Source of the DNA: Oscillatoriales cyanobacterium
GTDB taxonomy: Bacteria; Cyanobacteriota; Cyanobacteriia; Cyanobacteriales; Laspinemataceae
Direction: 5' to 3'
DNA length: 64,000 bases
NCBI GenBank assembly: GCA_011390955.1
Contig: JAABRM010000018.1
Span: 62,001 to 126,000 of the forward strand
This document shows, in pieces, positions 53,101-61,377 of this stretch. The notes beneath the pieces are model-generated. The model worked only from the letters and a program-made list of their open reading frames with translations, ran no database searches and had not been told where the DNA came from. A program made the position numbers and the translations under genes. Every line of letters begins with the position of its first letter. The stretch's first letter is position 1.

Positions 53101-54530
53101 TCTTGTGCCGTCATTGGCGGAACAATCAGCTTATATTCTTTCTTCTTCATATAGTCTGCCAGACCAGAATGCTGCTGTTCCACAGATTTCCCCAAAAAAT
53201 CAATCCTCATCACCAGCACCAGACAAAGCTTGCCATGACTTTGCTCTAAGGCTCCCAAGAGGCACTGAAAAAACTTTTGCCGTTCCGAGTCATCTTCACA
53301 AAGGGTAAAAATTTCCTCAAATTGGTCTATTACCAAGACAACACGAGGCGCTTGAGTTGCTTCGATGAGACGCTTTAACCCTTCCACTCCCGTTGCGATA
53401 AAGTCTTCAGCTTTTTTAAGCTGATATGCACGTTCAGTAGGAGGTAGATCCGGTTCTGCATCCACAAATATCCGAGCTAAGTTTTTCAGGGGACTGATAT
53501 CTCGTTCTCCTGGGGTGAAAGGAGGGTAAATTTTCCAGCGATCGCTCGACCCCCAGCGATCGTCAGAAAACTTTCCTAATTTAAGCTGATACAACAACCC
53601 CGCTCGCACCAGGGAAGACTTGCCACTGCCAGAAGGCCCGATAACTGCCAGAAAATTGTTCCGCCGAAGTAGGTCGATCGCCTCATCAATGACCCTAGTC
53701 CGCCCATAAAAATATTGAGCATCTTCTTCTTTAAAATCAAAATACCTCAACGCCCGATAAGGACAAATCCCTTCCCGAACTGGCTTACCTAACTCCTGCT
53801 TTCTACTGGTGAGAATAATTGGATTCCCAGAGTTACTATAAATGGGCGCTTGAGGGACTCCTTTAAACTTTTCTTTAATAAAATCTGTGAGGTGATTATT
53901 TGTCACCACCCCATCGGCATAGTTATTGGGGTCGAGTCCTTGCAACAGAAACTCAGTCAAAACCCCATGCTCGCCACTTAACGACTCATAAGCTAACTCA
54001 AATGCACGACAGGCGGCAATGAAACACCGATCTGTTCCTTTGCCCAAACTCCCTGGGTCGGCTTCATCAAAGTTAAGCAACTCCCCACTGTGGCAGCAGT
54101 CCAGCCAGATAATCTGTTGCCTGACCGGACTTTCCTGCAACAAGCTACGCAACGATTTCAGCGAAAAACCCCGAAATCCTACACTTGGATCGGAGTCGCT
54201 GGTTGCCAAAAAGCCTTTAGTAGTTGCACCGATCTTTGCACGTATTCCATGACCAGCAAAGAATAGCAATGCGGTTTCAGGAGCTTGGGTCTTTTCTCCT
54301 TCGGGGTTGAAGAGATTGGCGATCGCCTCCTCTAACTCCTTAAATGTAACTGTGCCATCAGGGTTCACGCACAGCTTGCCGTTTATATTGGCTTCCGGCA
54401 ACCGTCGCACGCGAAAACCCCCATAGGTTTCCAGAAGGTGAGCAACTGCTTCCGCATCCCCTGCGGGTTTCCGCAAATCCCCTATCTCCGGGTAGTTATT
54501 AATGCCCACCACCAGTGCATCGCGAGTCAT
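50136..54530 (-). CDS. Caspase-STAND NTPase-WD40 protein, probable conflict-system effector
   Basis: From ATG 54530 the protein has about 1464 residues. Residues 1-240 form a caspase-like peptidase with an intact dyad: His94 in FFAGHG and Cys146 in WLDCCHSGE. Residues 270-600 form a STAND-type P-loop module (GPSGSGKSS at about 298-306; VLVIDQFEEIF as Walker B), then a winged-helix-like stretch and a coiled coil. A single membrane span follows (SVFLVASILCAGGLFGLATI). The C-terminal 600 residues hold fourteen WD40 repeats (pattern SFSPDGQ...TVRLWD), enough for two seven-bladed propellers. Such proteins sense an invader or damage signal through the repeats and release the protease. The upstream frame to 54614 overlaps the divergent gene and was excluded. 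Confidence 0.9.
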   Translation of the reverse strand: MTRDALVVGINNYPEIGDLRKPAGDAEAVAHLLETYGGFRVRRLPEANINGKLCVNPDGTVTFKELEEAIANLFNPEGEKTQAPETALLFFAGHGIRAKIGATTKGFLATSDSDPSVGFRGFSLKSLRSLLQESPVRQQIIWLDCCHSGELLNFDEADPGSLGKGTDRCFIAACRAFELAYESLSGEHGVLTEFLLQGLDPNNYADGVVTNNHLTDFIKEKFKGVPQAPIYSNSGNPIILTSRKQELGKPVREGICPYRALRYFDFKEEDAQYFYGRTRVIDEAIDLLRRNNFLAVIGPSGSGKSSLVRAGLLYQLKLGKFSDDRWGSSDRWKIYPPFTPGERDISPLKNLARIFVDAEPDLPPTERAYQLKKAEDFIATGVEGLKRLIEATQAPRVVLVIDQFEEIFTLCEDDSERQKFFQCLLGALEQSHGKLCLVLVMRIDFLGKSVEQQHSGLADYMKKKEYKLIVPPMTAQDLEEAIAKPAQQVGLTVEAGLIKRMIEDVQGSPGSLPLLQYTLTELWHHKTVSWLTLSEYDRLEGVKGALQKQADKVFQDFSEAEPKVAKRIFLELTHLGEGTEDTRRRVLKNELITTEYTEEIVDRVISKLVEARLVVTDELQARGETGKETVIDVAHESIIRHWPQLKSWLEESREMLRNQRRIEVEARQWVDGGKSHQRGDLLGGSRLVLAEEFLQQYPGELSSDAVELIQLSKEARDRAQLEEIEAQLTLEQERREKETAQKEQRILEAANQKAKRRIKIGSVFLVASILCAGGLFGLATIASYKQREAEEGTKLEQAGVSALRQLRSGELEALLSAMQSGQRLQEMVKNGRPPQEYPAASPILALQKILDTIYERDRLDANGEEVKAASFSPNGETVATAGRDGIVRIWSLSGTKRTEQVKLEGHLEGVLGGINDISFSPDSQKIVSAGGDETVRLWDTSGKQLAKMEHQTVVNGVSFSPDGQSFASGDDFGVVKLWDMSGREKAKFDHPGGVNQISFSPDGQKMATAGKDGTVRLWDRTGKQVSQFKAHGQQVLDVTFSPDGQQLATAGDDNTARIWDLSGKEVQSFEGHQGWVIAVSFSPDGQRLATAGDDGTVRLWENSGREIARLQGHRGTVWQAKFSPDGRYLVSTGRDGTSRLWDLSARTAVQFSGHQEDVNSVSFSPDGQRIVGAGDEGVVRVWDLSGEQVAQWTANSRGAVWSVSYSPDGKTIATAGYENTVRLWDGSGQPQEQLRGHESWVNSVSFSPDGQLIVTSGADKTARLWNLSGELLATLKGHEAVVGKVAFSPDGQRVVSTDWDGKIKLWDVSGKLQQEWQGHQAQIRSVSFSPDGKQLVTADNNSMVRLWDMSGRQQLEFFSYQSGINGVSFNPDGLYVATGGMDGTVRIWDLQGRQVAEFANESGAVWGLSFSPDGQSILAGGDMGTVNLWRVQGLDELLVAGCEWLEGYLANASEASQVREFCQQ

Positions 54531-54582
54531 GGCTTTAACATTTGCTAGAGTAAAATTATTCCTATATTGACACACAATTCTA

Positions 54583-55041
54583 ATGAATGACTCTACTGCG
54601 ATCGTCGCCAACAAAGCATTATTGGCGATTTTGCTTACCCTTGATATCCTCGAAGTGCCTCTTAACCCTGACGAACAGGCTGCCTTAAAAAAAGCCGGTC
54701 AACGACTTGCCATGAATCCTAAAAAATGGGAGTCTGAAATCAAGAGACTTTTGGACAGTTTCGCGGCGAACTCCTCCTTCACAGCTTCCTATCTGGATAT
54801 CAGAAAACAGCTTGAGGAAATTGATGGGGATATTCCCGTTGAGATTCTCCCCAATGAGGATGAGCTTAAACAGGTGCTTCCGGGCGATCGTAAGCCAGTC
54901 AAGCGAGTTTATTTTGAAGGAACTGCTGACAAGAAAAGTAACGAGATTCTCAACTTGGCAATTAATGTGCTGAGAACACCAGAACCCGATATCACCTCTA
55001 AAAAACTTTCTCTATTTCAGCGAATCTCAAAATTATTTTAG
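54583..55041 (+). CDS. Helical protein, candidate CATRA-like partner 1
   Basis: The 152-residue, mostly helical protein begins MNDSTAIVANKALLAILLTL and has a basic mid-part (NPKKWESEIKRLLDSF). It starts 52 bp from the divergent caspase-STAND gene, so both share a promoter region. The following gene begins 16 bp after its stop. Small helical proteins next to caspase genes form part of the CATRA (caspase- and TPR-repeat-associated) conflict systems described by comparative genomics; the match here is by layout and general form only, so the name is a hypothesis. Confidence 0.6.
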   Translation: MNDSTAIVANKALLAILLTLDILEVPLNPDEQAALKKAGQRLAMNPKKWESEIKRLLDSFAANSSFTASYLDIRKQLEEIDGDIPVEILPNEDELKQVLPGDRKPVKRVYFEGTADKKSNEILNLAINVLRTPEPDITSKKLSLFQRISKLF

Positions 55042-55056
55042 CCTCACCATCCTTAA

Positions 55057-56727
55057 ATGACTGACCTCATCTATCCCAACCTGTTTTATTTTAGTTATGA
55101 CTTGCGCGAAGGACTCGGAGAAGATTTAAGCGAACTGGAGAAAAATCGGCGAATCTTTGCGGCAAAATTACAAGAAGAATCATCGAATTTATTCGATCGC
55201 GATACTAGCTGGGAAACGGAATACTTAGAACTGCTGGCCAACCCAACCAAGCCTTCGCCAAAGCCAATTAAAGAATTTCCCAAGAGCGATTCTCCTTACG
55301 AAGGCTATTACTATCCCGTTCGCTTAAATGATACCTATGGTCTGTTGCTGGCTTGTTCTTTACCAGAATCCAGTGAGGCTTATTCCGTGGATATAATTGC
55401 CAAATTTAAAGCCACAATCGATGGAAAATTAACCACCCCAAAAGGACTGCTTCAGGAAGGAACATTAGGGCAAACTTGGATGATTTTAGCCCAATACAAT
55501 CCCAACAGTCAGAAAAGTCCTCAAGCGATCGCTCAAGAATGCTATAAAAAGTTAAGTGAAAAGTGGGAAAACGAATCAGGATTTGATTGGGATCGCGACC
55601 TGCAAGGACAAGGCTCATTTTTAGGAGGGAATATCTTTGAACTGTGGCAGTATAACCTAGTTATGTCAGCCAAATCTAGCAATGAAATCGGGCGATCTTC
55701 TCAAAATAATATATCAGATATACCTAACCCGGTTTCTCTCCAAGATATTCAACGAAGCTATCACGTTATTATTGCCTTATACCCCAATGCAACCTCTGCC
55801 CAGCAAGCCGCTAAGTTAAATTTTAGCTGGCTACGTTTGTTTTGTTATCGGCACAAAATTTTATGGGCTTACGGTCAGAGTCGGTATATCAAACAGCAGA
55901 TTAAACAAGATTATCTAGAGATTAAAAAGTGCATCCAAGTCATTAAAAAAGATACTTTCCCTGGACTTAATCTCAAGAAATTGAAAAAAACTTTAGTAGA
56001 GGCTCAAAGCACTCTATCTCGTTATGCGATTGAGTTAAATTGTCTGGGAGACCAAGTTCGTACTATTGAAATTAATCTGCTAAATTACCAACGGAGAAGT
56101 ATCACGATCCAAAAAGAAGCAGAAGAAATTGCCCTGAAACTATTGCTTCCTGAAACAGTGCGATCGCGCCTCAATTCCTTGTCGGCACAGATGGCAAATC
56201 CAGAGCTATCTTCGTTCTTAAACAAGATTGTCACTTGGCAATATCCCGTAAATTTTAAATTTTTAGAAAATTTTAGCACTGATATCCAAGATAAATATTG
56301 GTTGCAAGTGCAAAAAGATTATGAAAATCTAAGTCCGGGCTTACAAGTGCTGGAAGATTTAATTAACTCAATTCGAGGCATTACAGAAATCGACCAAGCC
56401 CAACGCGATCGCAATTTTCAAACCACCGTAGGTGTGGTGGGGATTGGTTTTGCTGTTGGGGCATCATTTGCTTCCATTTCCGGTCATTTTCCCACCGCTT
56501 ATAATGATAATGTAATTGATGCTTCAACGGATTCATTCTGGTCTAATCTATTAAATTGGGGGGTTCCAGAACCTTGGTTAGCTCCTTTCATCTCTGCCAG
56601 TATTAGTCTTGGAGTAGCACTGGGTATTATTACGATTATAACGGTACTTTGGATGGGTCTAAAATTATGCAGAAAAATTGTTTGGATCGTTGTTGATAGA
56701 CTCAGACGGTTTTTTAAAAATAATTAA
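55057..56727 (+). CDS. Membrane-anchored protein, candidate CATRA-like partner 2
   Basis: This 556-residue protein begins MTDLIYPNLFYFSYDLREGL. A soluble part of about 450 residues with long helices (LKKTLVEAQSTLSRYAIELN) is followed by two C-terminal membrane spans (VGVVGIGFAVGASFASISG and FISASISLGVALGIITIITV). It lies 16 bp after the small helical gene and diverges from the caspase gene. The soluble N-terminal fold with a two-span anchor suits a membrane-disrupting or membrane-tethered partner in a conflict system. I do not recognise the family with certainty. Confidence 0.65.
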   Translation: MTDLIYPNLFYFSYDLREGLGEDLSELEKNRRIFAAKLQEESSNLFDRDTSWETEYLELLANPTKPSPKPIKEFPKSDSPYEGYYYPVRLNDTYGLLLACSLPESSEAYSVDIIAKFKATIDGKLTTPKGLLQEGTLGQTWMILAQYNPNSQKSPQAIAQECYKKLSEKWENESGFDWDRDLQGQGSFLGGNIFELWQYNLVMSAKSSNEIGRSSQNNISDIPNPVSLQDIQRSYHVIIALYPNATSAQQAAKLNFSWLRLFCYRHKILWAYGQSRYIKQQIKQDYLEIKKCIQVIKKDTFPGLNLKKLKKTLVEAQSTLSRYAIELNCLGDQVRTIEINLLNYQRRSITIQKEAEEIALKLLLPETVRSRLNSLSAQMANPELSSFLNKIVTWQYPVNFKFLENFSTDIQDKYWLQVQKDYENLSPGLQVLEDLINSIRGITEIDQAQRDRNFQTTVGVVGIGFAVGASFASISGHFPTAYNDNVIDASTDSFWSNLLNWGVPEPWLAPFISASISLGVALGIITIITVLWMGLKLCRKIVWIVVDRLRRFFKNN

Positions 56728-56794
56728 ATTAATGTAATTATTTTATTGAACGTCATTACTATGTTATTATACTTTATAAGCACGGCAATAAATA

Positions 56795-56914
56795 AATTCT
56801 CCAATTACCACTAACCAAATTAAACAAAAAGCCCAAGAATTTGGCTTTCATAAAGTGGGCATTGCCCTAATCGATGAGGCTGACCTGAATCAGCCAAAAG
56901 GCTATGGTTCTTGA
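56795..56914 (+). pseudogene. N-terminal fragment of a queG-like gene
   Basis: The frame reads ITTNQIKQKAQEFGFHKVGI and on to a TGA at 56912-56914. This is the usual opening of cyanobacterial QueG (epoxyqueuosine reductase), but only about 35 codons remain and no start codon is in frame. It is a relic. Confidence 0.65.
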
Positions 56915-56917
56915 GGA

Positions 56918-57289
56918 TTAATCAGCCGATGTTATAGCTGCATAAGTTATGTAGTAGGGTGGGCTAAATCTCGTGGCATAAATAACCTGTGCAGATTTCA
57001 GTATATGTTGGCGGCGGAGCCAGTTTTCGCTGCGCTCTATGGCGGCTTTTACAATCAAATCCACTGGGCGACCAAAGAGGGTTTGTAACTCCTGACGCAT
57101 TTGTAAAGTTTCGGCTAAACCTCTGTTAAATTGAGGGTCAAAAGTAACCAGGACATCAATGTCGCTATCGGGGCGAAAGTCATCACGCAAGACCGAGCCA
57201 AAGAGGGCAAATTCTGTCATGTGCCAGCGGCGACAAAACTGCTGTATTTGTTCTAAGGGTAGTTTGATGTTGCTGGTGAGTGCTGTCAT
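56918..57289 (-). CDS. MNT-type nucleotidyltransferase
   Basis: The 123-residue protein from ATG 57289 has the nucleotidyltransferase motif GSVLRDDFRPDSDIDVLVTF (G-S and D-x-D). Proteins of this type act as antitoxins that adenylylate HEPN toxins, but the partner HEPN gene is absent here. The start was placed at ATG 57289 (MTALTSNIKLPLEQ) because the longer frame has unconvincing sequence. The C-terminal part (ATRFSPPYYITYAAITSAD) overlaps the flank of the queG relic and may be an altered end. Confidence 0.8.
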   Translation of the reverse strand: MTALTSNIKLPLEQIQQFCRRWHMTEFALFGSVLRDDFRPDSDIDVLVTFDPQFNRGLAETLQMRQELQTLFGRPVDLIVKAAIERSENWLRRQHILKSAQVIYATRFSPPYYITYAAITSAD

Positions 57290-57491
57290 AGTCAGAATTG
57301 GGATGATTGGCAATTTGCAGGACGGGGCTTCAGGTGCGGAGGGAGGCGACTGAAGAAGAAGCGATCGCCCGCGCATTAAAAACATTAATTACGGCAATTG
57401 GTTAGTTATTTAATCTTAGCATAGTTCAGAAACGGGTTTTTTTCAAGAACCCCGTTTATTAGTTTTTCTTTCCCGATGCTTTAGATAAATT

Positions 57492-57893
57492 TTAGATAAA
57501 TAAACTAGGGGATACCTGAAAATAATCCCCAAGTGCTTTGGCTTGTGCTTTGCTAATTGCCCGCTTGCCATTTACCACTTCAGACACCACCCCACTGGAG
57601 GATTTCATAATATCTACTAAGTCCGCTTGACGGATGCCTTTTGCTTCCATGATATGTTGCAAAATCTGATGAGGTTCGGATTTGTCTATCGGATATTTTT
57701 CGGCCTCATAAACTTCAATGAGTGTCACTAATAATTTATATAAAGCGGTCTGCTCTGGGGTGGGGTTTTTGGTAAACGTTAGTTTTTCTGCTTCTTTGAG
57801 GAGGCGATCGTATTCCTCGTCGTTTTCGATCGCTTTGGGGGCGATTTCTGCCAGTAGGTTACTATAAGTCGATCGGTCAAAAGTAAGAGTCAT
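57492..57893 (-). CDS. HigA-like XRE antitoxin, copy 2
   Basis: The 133-residue protein differs from the one at 45862-46263 by a single residue near the C-terminus (Ser for Cys), and the DNA is nearly identical over at least 400 bp. It has the same HTH segment (MEAKGIRQADLVDIMKSSSG). No toxin gene is adjacent. The two copies lie in the same orientation, 11.6 kb apart, and bracket the lipoprotein genes, the caspase system and the nucleotidyltransferase. Confidence 0.87.
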   Translation of the reverse strand: MTLTFDRSTYSNLLAEIAPKAIENDEEYDRLLKEAEKLTFTKNPTPEQTALYKLLVTLIEVYEAEKYPIDKSEPHQILQHIMEAKGIRQADLVDIMKSSSGVVSEVVNGKRAISKAQAKALGDYFQVSPSLFI

Positions 57894-58098
57894 TTTTCCA
57901 CTTATTTTTATTTTATCTTGATTGTATTCACGGTGGGTTATGTAGGGTGGGCAAAATTTTGCCTACCCTACCTGTGCAGTATTGGTAGGGTGTGAAGCGC
58001 GAAGCGTAACGCACCAATCCTCTATATATAGGTCGTTGCGGAAGTCCCGATAAAGTTAAAATCACGGTAGAACCATCTTTTCAGAACAGGTCAAAGTT
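57894..58098. repeat. Repeat-bearing gap before the broken TA module
   Basis: It holds a TAGGGTGGGCAAAATTTTGCC palindrome (about 57942) and an inverted relative of the 68-bp unit found at 25485 (about 57980-58045), then sequence matching the upstream region of the gene at 44488. Confidence 0.65.
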
Positions 58099-58249
58099 AT
58101 GACAGTGAGACAACCTTGTTACAGTGAAGAAGAATTTGCTCGAATGGGCGATCGCATATATGAGACACAAGTGCGATCGCTCTTTGGAAGAGGGAAATCA
58201 TGGGAAAATCGTTGCCATTAATATTGAAACGGGTATGTTTGAGGTGTAG
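58099..58249 (+). pseudogene. Frameshifted copy of the 44488-type gene
   Basis: It begins MTVRQPCYSEEEFARMGDRI like the intact gene, then an extra base near 58180 breaks the frame. The tail (INIETGMFEV) can still be read in another frame before TAG at 58247-58249. Its upstream region also matches that of the intact gene. Confidence 0.8.
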
Positions 58250-58317
58250 ATAGATTAACATATTATATAATTATGCCAAAACCTTAAACTTGCTTGAGGG
58301 GTTCAGGAGCAGATTAA

Positions 58318-58428
58318 ATGAGCTTAGTGATTTCCGATGAAGTGGTCAAAGCCAGCCAGCTATCAGAAAAAGACCTAATGACCGAAATATCTATCCTAAC
58401 GAAGGAACTGAATATTTTAAAGGTTTAA
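58318..58428 (+). pseudogene. Truncated UPF0175 copy
   Basis: The first 20 codons match the gene at 46767 exactly (MSLVISDEVVKASQLSEKDL). The sequence then joins unrelated DNA and stops at 58426-58428. The unrelated part reads well in another frame (NIYPNEGTEYFKGLNFKY), so this is a fusion point between two broken genes. Confidence 0.8.
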
Positions 58429-58611
58429 ATTTCAAATATGGTCAATACAACCGCAAAATTTGAGGCACGAAACCCAACCTACCCTAAATCCAAATTTAAA
58501 AATGGTGCGTTACGGCGCTATTTTTACAATCTATGATTTTTATAGCAAGCTAATTAGCGCCAACACGCACCCTACTAGCTAATAACTAATAACTACGACA
58601 AAAAAAATACC
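58429..58611. repeat. Gap upstream of the ABC-2 permease gene
   Basis: No gene is seen. It holds a GGTGCGTTACGGCGC ... CAACACGCACCCTAC palindromic repeat (about 58503-58575), a family also present near 60466 and 62443. Confidence 0.6.
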
Positions 58612-60141
58612 ATGAATATCTCATTATTAGATGCCATCGGCGAATGGAATCCGCAAATATTCCGCGAGTTCAAAGGACGGCTGAACAATCGTAACGTTTT
58701 CCTCGGTATTGGCGCATCTCTGGCGATTCAGCTTTTGTTATTACTTTACTTCTGGGTAAAACTGCCCTCCAGAAAGATAGAACTTTATCATCCATATTGT
58801 ACAGAACCAGAGGGTTTTTGTACGATTAATTGGCCGGAGTGGTGGAAAGATTTACACCATAGTTTTAGTTGGATTTTGGTTTTGACTCTGGTGGTGGGTG
58901 GAGTTTATTTATTAGTGTCAAATTTAGCGGAAGAACAGCGGCGCGGCACTTTAAATTTTATTCGCCTAACTCCTCAGTCAACCTATAATATTCTCTTGGG
59001 CAAAATGCTGGGAGTTCCCATGATTATTTTCTTAGGGGCTGCGGTGGCTTTGCCTTTGCATATTTGGTCAGCGATCGCGGCTGATTTTTCTGTACCTTTG
59101 CTACTGAGTTTCTATTTACTATTAGGGGCAATTTGCGGTTTCTTCTACAGCCTGGGAATGCTTTACGTTTTTCTGGGCGGAACTCAAGGAGCGATCGCCG
59201 CAGGCACCGCTACTTTTTGCCTTTGGCTATCTCTATATATGGATTTCGGCATTTTATATGATTACCACATGGAATTTCAAGACTTGCAATGGTTTTGGAC
59301 ACCGATCGCCGATAATTTATTTGCCTTCCGAGGCTTTGCTATCTTCAATTGTATCCTGTGGATTTATTGGATTTGGCGAGGCTTAAACCGCCGCTTTAAA
59401 AATCCCAACGCAACAATTTTTAGCAAAAAAGAGAGTTACAGCTTAGTCTCTTGTTTTCAGATGAATTTACTGGGTTTTGTCCTCCCCCAACTCACCTCAT
59501 CTCCAACCAGTATTTACGTTTTTCAAGGAAACATTTATATTCTGGCTTTACTCAACTTATGCTGGTTTATGGGTTTGATTGCTATGCTGTCTCCCCATCG
59601 CCAAACTTTGCAAGATTGGGCGCGATATTCCCATACTCAAAATTTGAAATTTCGCTGGCAAGATTGGCTAGTTGGTGAAACAAGTCCTGCCCCAGTAGCG
59701 ATCGCGATTAATCTCGGCATCACGATGGCGATTTTCCTGCCTTGGATTTTGTTATATCCCACAGATAGCAAACAACAAATATGGGCGATCGCGGGTATTT
59801 TCATTTCTTGTACATTAATGTTGATTTATGCGGTATTGGCTCAACTAATGCTGCTAATTAAAAACAATCAACGGGCAATTTGGGCAGCTTCAAGTATCGG
59901 CATCGCCATGATATTTCCCTTATTGCTTTTAGGGATATTCCAGGTTAATCCAGACGATGTTCCCGAATTGTATCTGTTTACCCCACTCCCATTTTTAGGC
60001 ACTGAATATATCTCATTAAACGGTTTTCTCGGAGTAGTCCTCAGTCATTGCAGTATTATTGCCGCTTTAACCTGGAAACTGAAACAACAACTTCGTCTAG
60101 CCGGTGAGTCACAAACAAAAGCCCTTTTAGCTGGTGATTAA
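58612..60141 (+). CDS. ABC-2 type membrane permease
   Basis: The 509-residue protein has about twelve hydrophobic spans. The N-terminal part (NPQIFREFKGRLNNRNVFLG) and the EEQRRGTLNFIRLTPQSTYN loop after the second span are typical of ABC-2 permeases that work with a separate ATPase. No ATPase gene is adjacent in the window. It may export a lipid, polysaccharide or peptide. Start ATG 58612 follows an A-rich stretch without a strong ribosome binding site. Confidence 0.8.
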   Translation: MNISLLDAIGEWNPQIFREFKGRLNNRNVFLGIGASLAIQLLLLLYFWVKLPSRKIELYHPYCTEPEGFCTINWPEWWKDLHHSFSWILVLTLVVGGVYLLVSNLAEEQRRGTLNFIRLTPQSTYNILLGKMLGVPMIIFLGAAVALPLHIWSAIAADFSVPLLLSFYLLLGAICGFFYSLGMLYVFLGGTQGAIAAGTATFCLWLSLYMDFGILYDYHMEFQDLQWFWTPIADNLFAFRGFAIFNCILWIYWIWRGLNRRFKNPNATIFSKKESYSLVSCFQMNLLGFVLPQLTSSPTSIYVFQGNIYILALLNLCWFMGLIAMLSPHRQTLQDWARYSHTQNLKFRWQDWLVGETSPAPVAIAINLGITMAIFLPWILLYPTDSKQQIWAIAGIFISCTLMLIYAVLAQLMLLIKNNQRAIWAASSIGIAMIFPLLLLGIFQVNPDDVPELYLFTPLPFLGTEYISLNGFLGVVLSHCSIIAALTWKLKQQLRLAGESQTKALLAGD

Positions 60142-60300
60142 TCGATGACTTACCCAAATTAAATTTTTCTGTTCCAGGGTCAATGTAGGGGTCAATTTAG
60201 GGGTCAATTTAGGGGTAAATGGCCATTGACCCCTACAAACAACAAACAACAAACAAACCACAAATAACCTTGTATTTGTAACAGCGAGCGAAATTTTCGT
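60142..60300. other. Short gap with CAACAAA-type repeats
   Basis: AGGGGTCAATTTAGGGGTCA-like direct repeats (about 60187-60214) and a short run of CAACAAA-type repeats (about 60236-60260) occupy this region. No gene is seen. Confidence 0.55.
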
Positions 60301-60480
60301 ACAATTGCCATAAACGGTAATTGTGAGGATATTGTGATTTTAAGGTTATTGTGTGTACTGATTGTTACTGTGGGGATTTGGTTGGGAAATATGGCCCCGG
60401 TAATGGCCAAATCAGAAAATCCCACCACCGCAACCCAAATTACACTAACTGATGCGTTACCGCGCTATGATTTAAGTTAA
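60301..60480 (+). pseudogene. Duplicated leader and signal peptide of the TPR protein
   Basis: A hairpin (ACAATTGCC/GGTAATTGT, 60301-60324) is followed by GTG 60334 and a frame that reads VILRLLCVLIVTVGIWLGNM and on, then stops at 60478-60480 after 48 codons. The 5' part is nearly identical to 63064-63190 of the TPR gene. It still encodes an exportable short peptide, but lacks the TPR part. Confidence 0.8.
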
Positions 60481-60745
60481 CGATTTTTTAAACAAGCTAA
60501 TTAGCGCAAAGACGCACCCTACCAACTAGCTAAAGTGTGGATTAAAATTTATGGTAGGATCTGTATAGTCTGATGACTTTACCAACTACTCAAGATATGG
60601 TGCGAAAGGCGCGAATAGCGATATTCTTGATTGAAATCACTAATGTTGGTTGTCCCGTATTTAGCGCAGCCCGAGTGCCAGCTATACACCGCCTACCAAG
60701 AGAATTCAAATGGGAGCATCCCATATTTGTAAACGGAGTCCAAAA
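60481..60745. repeat. Gap upstream of the ParA-like operon
   Basis: A palindromic GCGTTACCGCGC...GACGCACCCTACC repeat lies at about 60466-60522. The rest holds no recognised gene and may carry the operon promoter; a TATAGT-like box is near 60564. Confidence 0.5.
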
Positions 60746-61369
60746 ATGCAAAAGATAGTCGTAAATGCAACAAAAGGAGGAGTCGGGAAAACAACAATTG
60801 CCACAAACATAGCGCTGCTTCTGGCTAAACAAAACAAGCGTGTTTGGGCGTTGGATCTGGCGGGGAGAAGCCGTATGGCGAAGTTTTTAGAGTCTACAAG
60901 TTACTTTAATAACGGTGAAAACAAGATCGAAATTAAAGAGACAGAGCCTTTACCTGATTCTTTCCCCGGAGCGAATAACTACGATTTTTTGGTTGCTGAT
61001 ACAGATGATTACTACGAAGTTCCTGCTACCGTAGTCACAAAGCGAGGCTGGCGATTAATAGTTCCAGTTGTTCCTCAGTACGATCCCATTGGATTAGAGG
61101 ATATAATCAATGAAACTGCATCACTTTTGAATTTTGGTCTGATCGTTGACTTTGTTCCAAAAGCTCGAATAGTCGTCAATAACCGTTTTCCCGCCAATGA
61201 TTATGAACAACTTCACAGGAACGTTCAGAACTTACTTAAGGATGCCTCTATTGAAGAGTTTTTATCATCCAACTGGTTGCCATTCGTAAGTATTTCTCCT
61301 TTAGATTTTACATCTGATGAAGTTTTCTCAAGCTCCTTATTATCTGTTCTCACTGAGATCGCTACTTGA
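60746..61369 (+). CDS. ParA/SIMIBI-type ATPase, first gene of a three-gene operon
   Basis: From ATG 60746 the protein has 207 residues. The deviant Walker A motif KGGVGKTT (10-17) is intact. The switch region reads ALDLAGRSRMAKFL rather than the common D-x-D-PQG, and FLVADTDDYYE is the Walker B region. This is the ParA/MinD-like fold, here shorter than usual. Two genes follow with a gap of 8 bp and then an overlap. No ParB gene or parS-like site is seen, so plasmid segregation is not the obvious role. The next-but-one gene encodes a nuclease-like protein, which points to defence or to regulation of a DNA-processing enzyme. Confidence 0.82.
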   Translation: MQKIVVNATKGGVGKTTIATNIALLLAKQNKRVWALDLAGRSRMAKFLESTSYFNNGENKIEIKETEPLPDSFPGANNYDFLVADTDDYYEVPATVVTKRGWRLIVPVVPQYDPIGLEDIINETASLLNFGLIVDFVPKARIVVNNRFPANDYEQLHRNVQNLLKDASIEEFLSSNWLPFVSISPLDFTSDEVFSSSLLSVLTEIAT

Positions 61370-61377
61370 GATAAATT

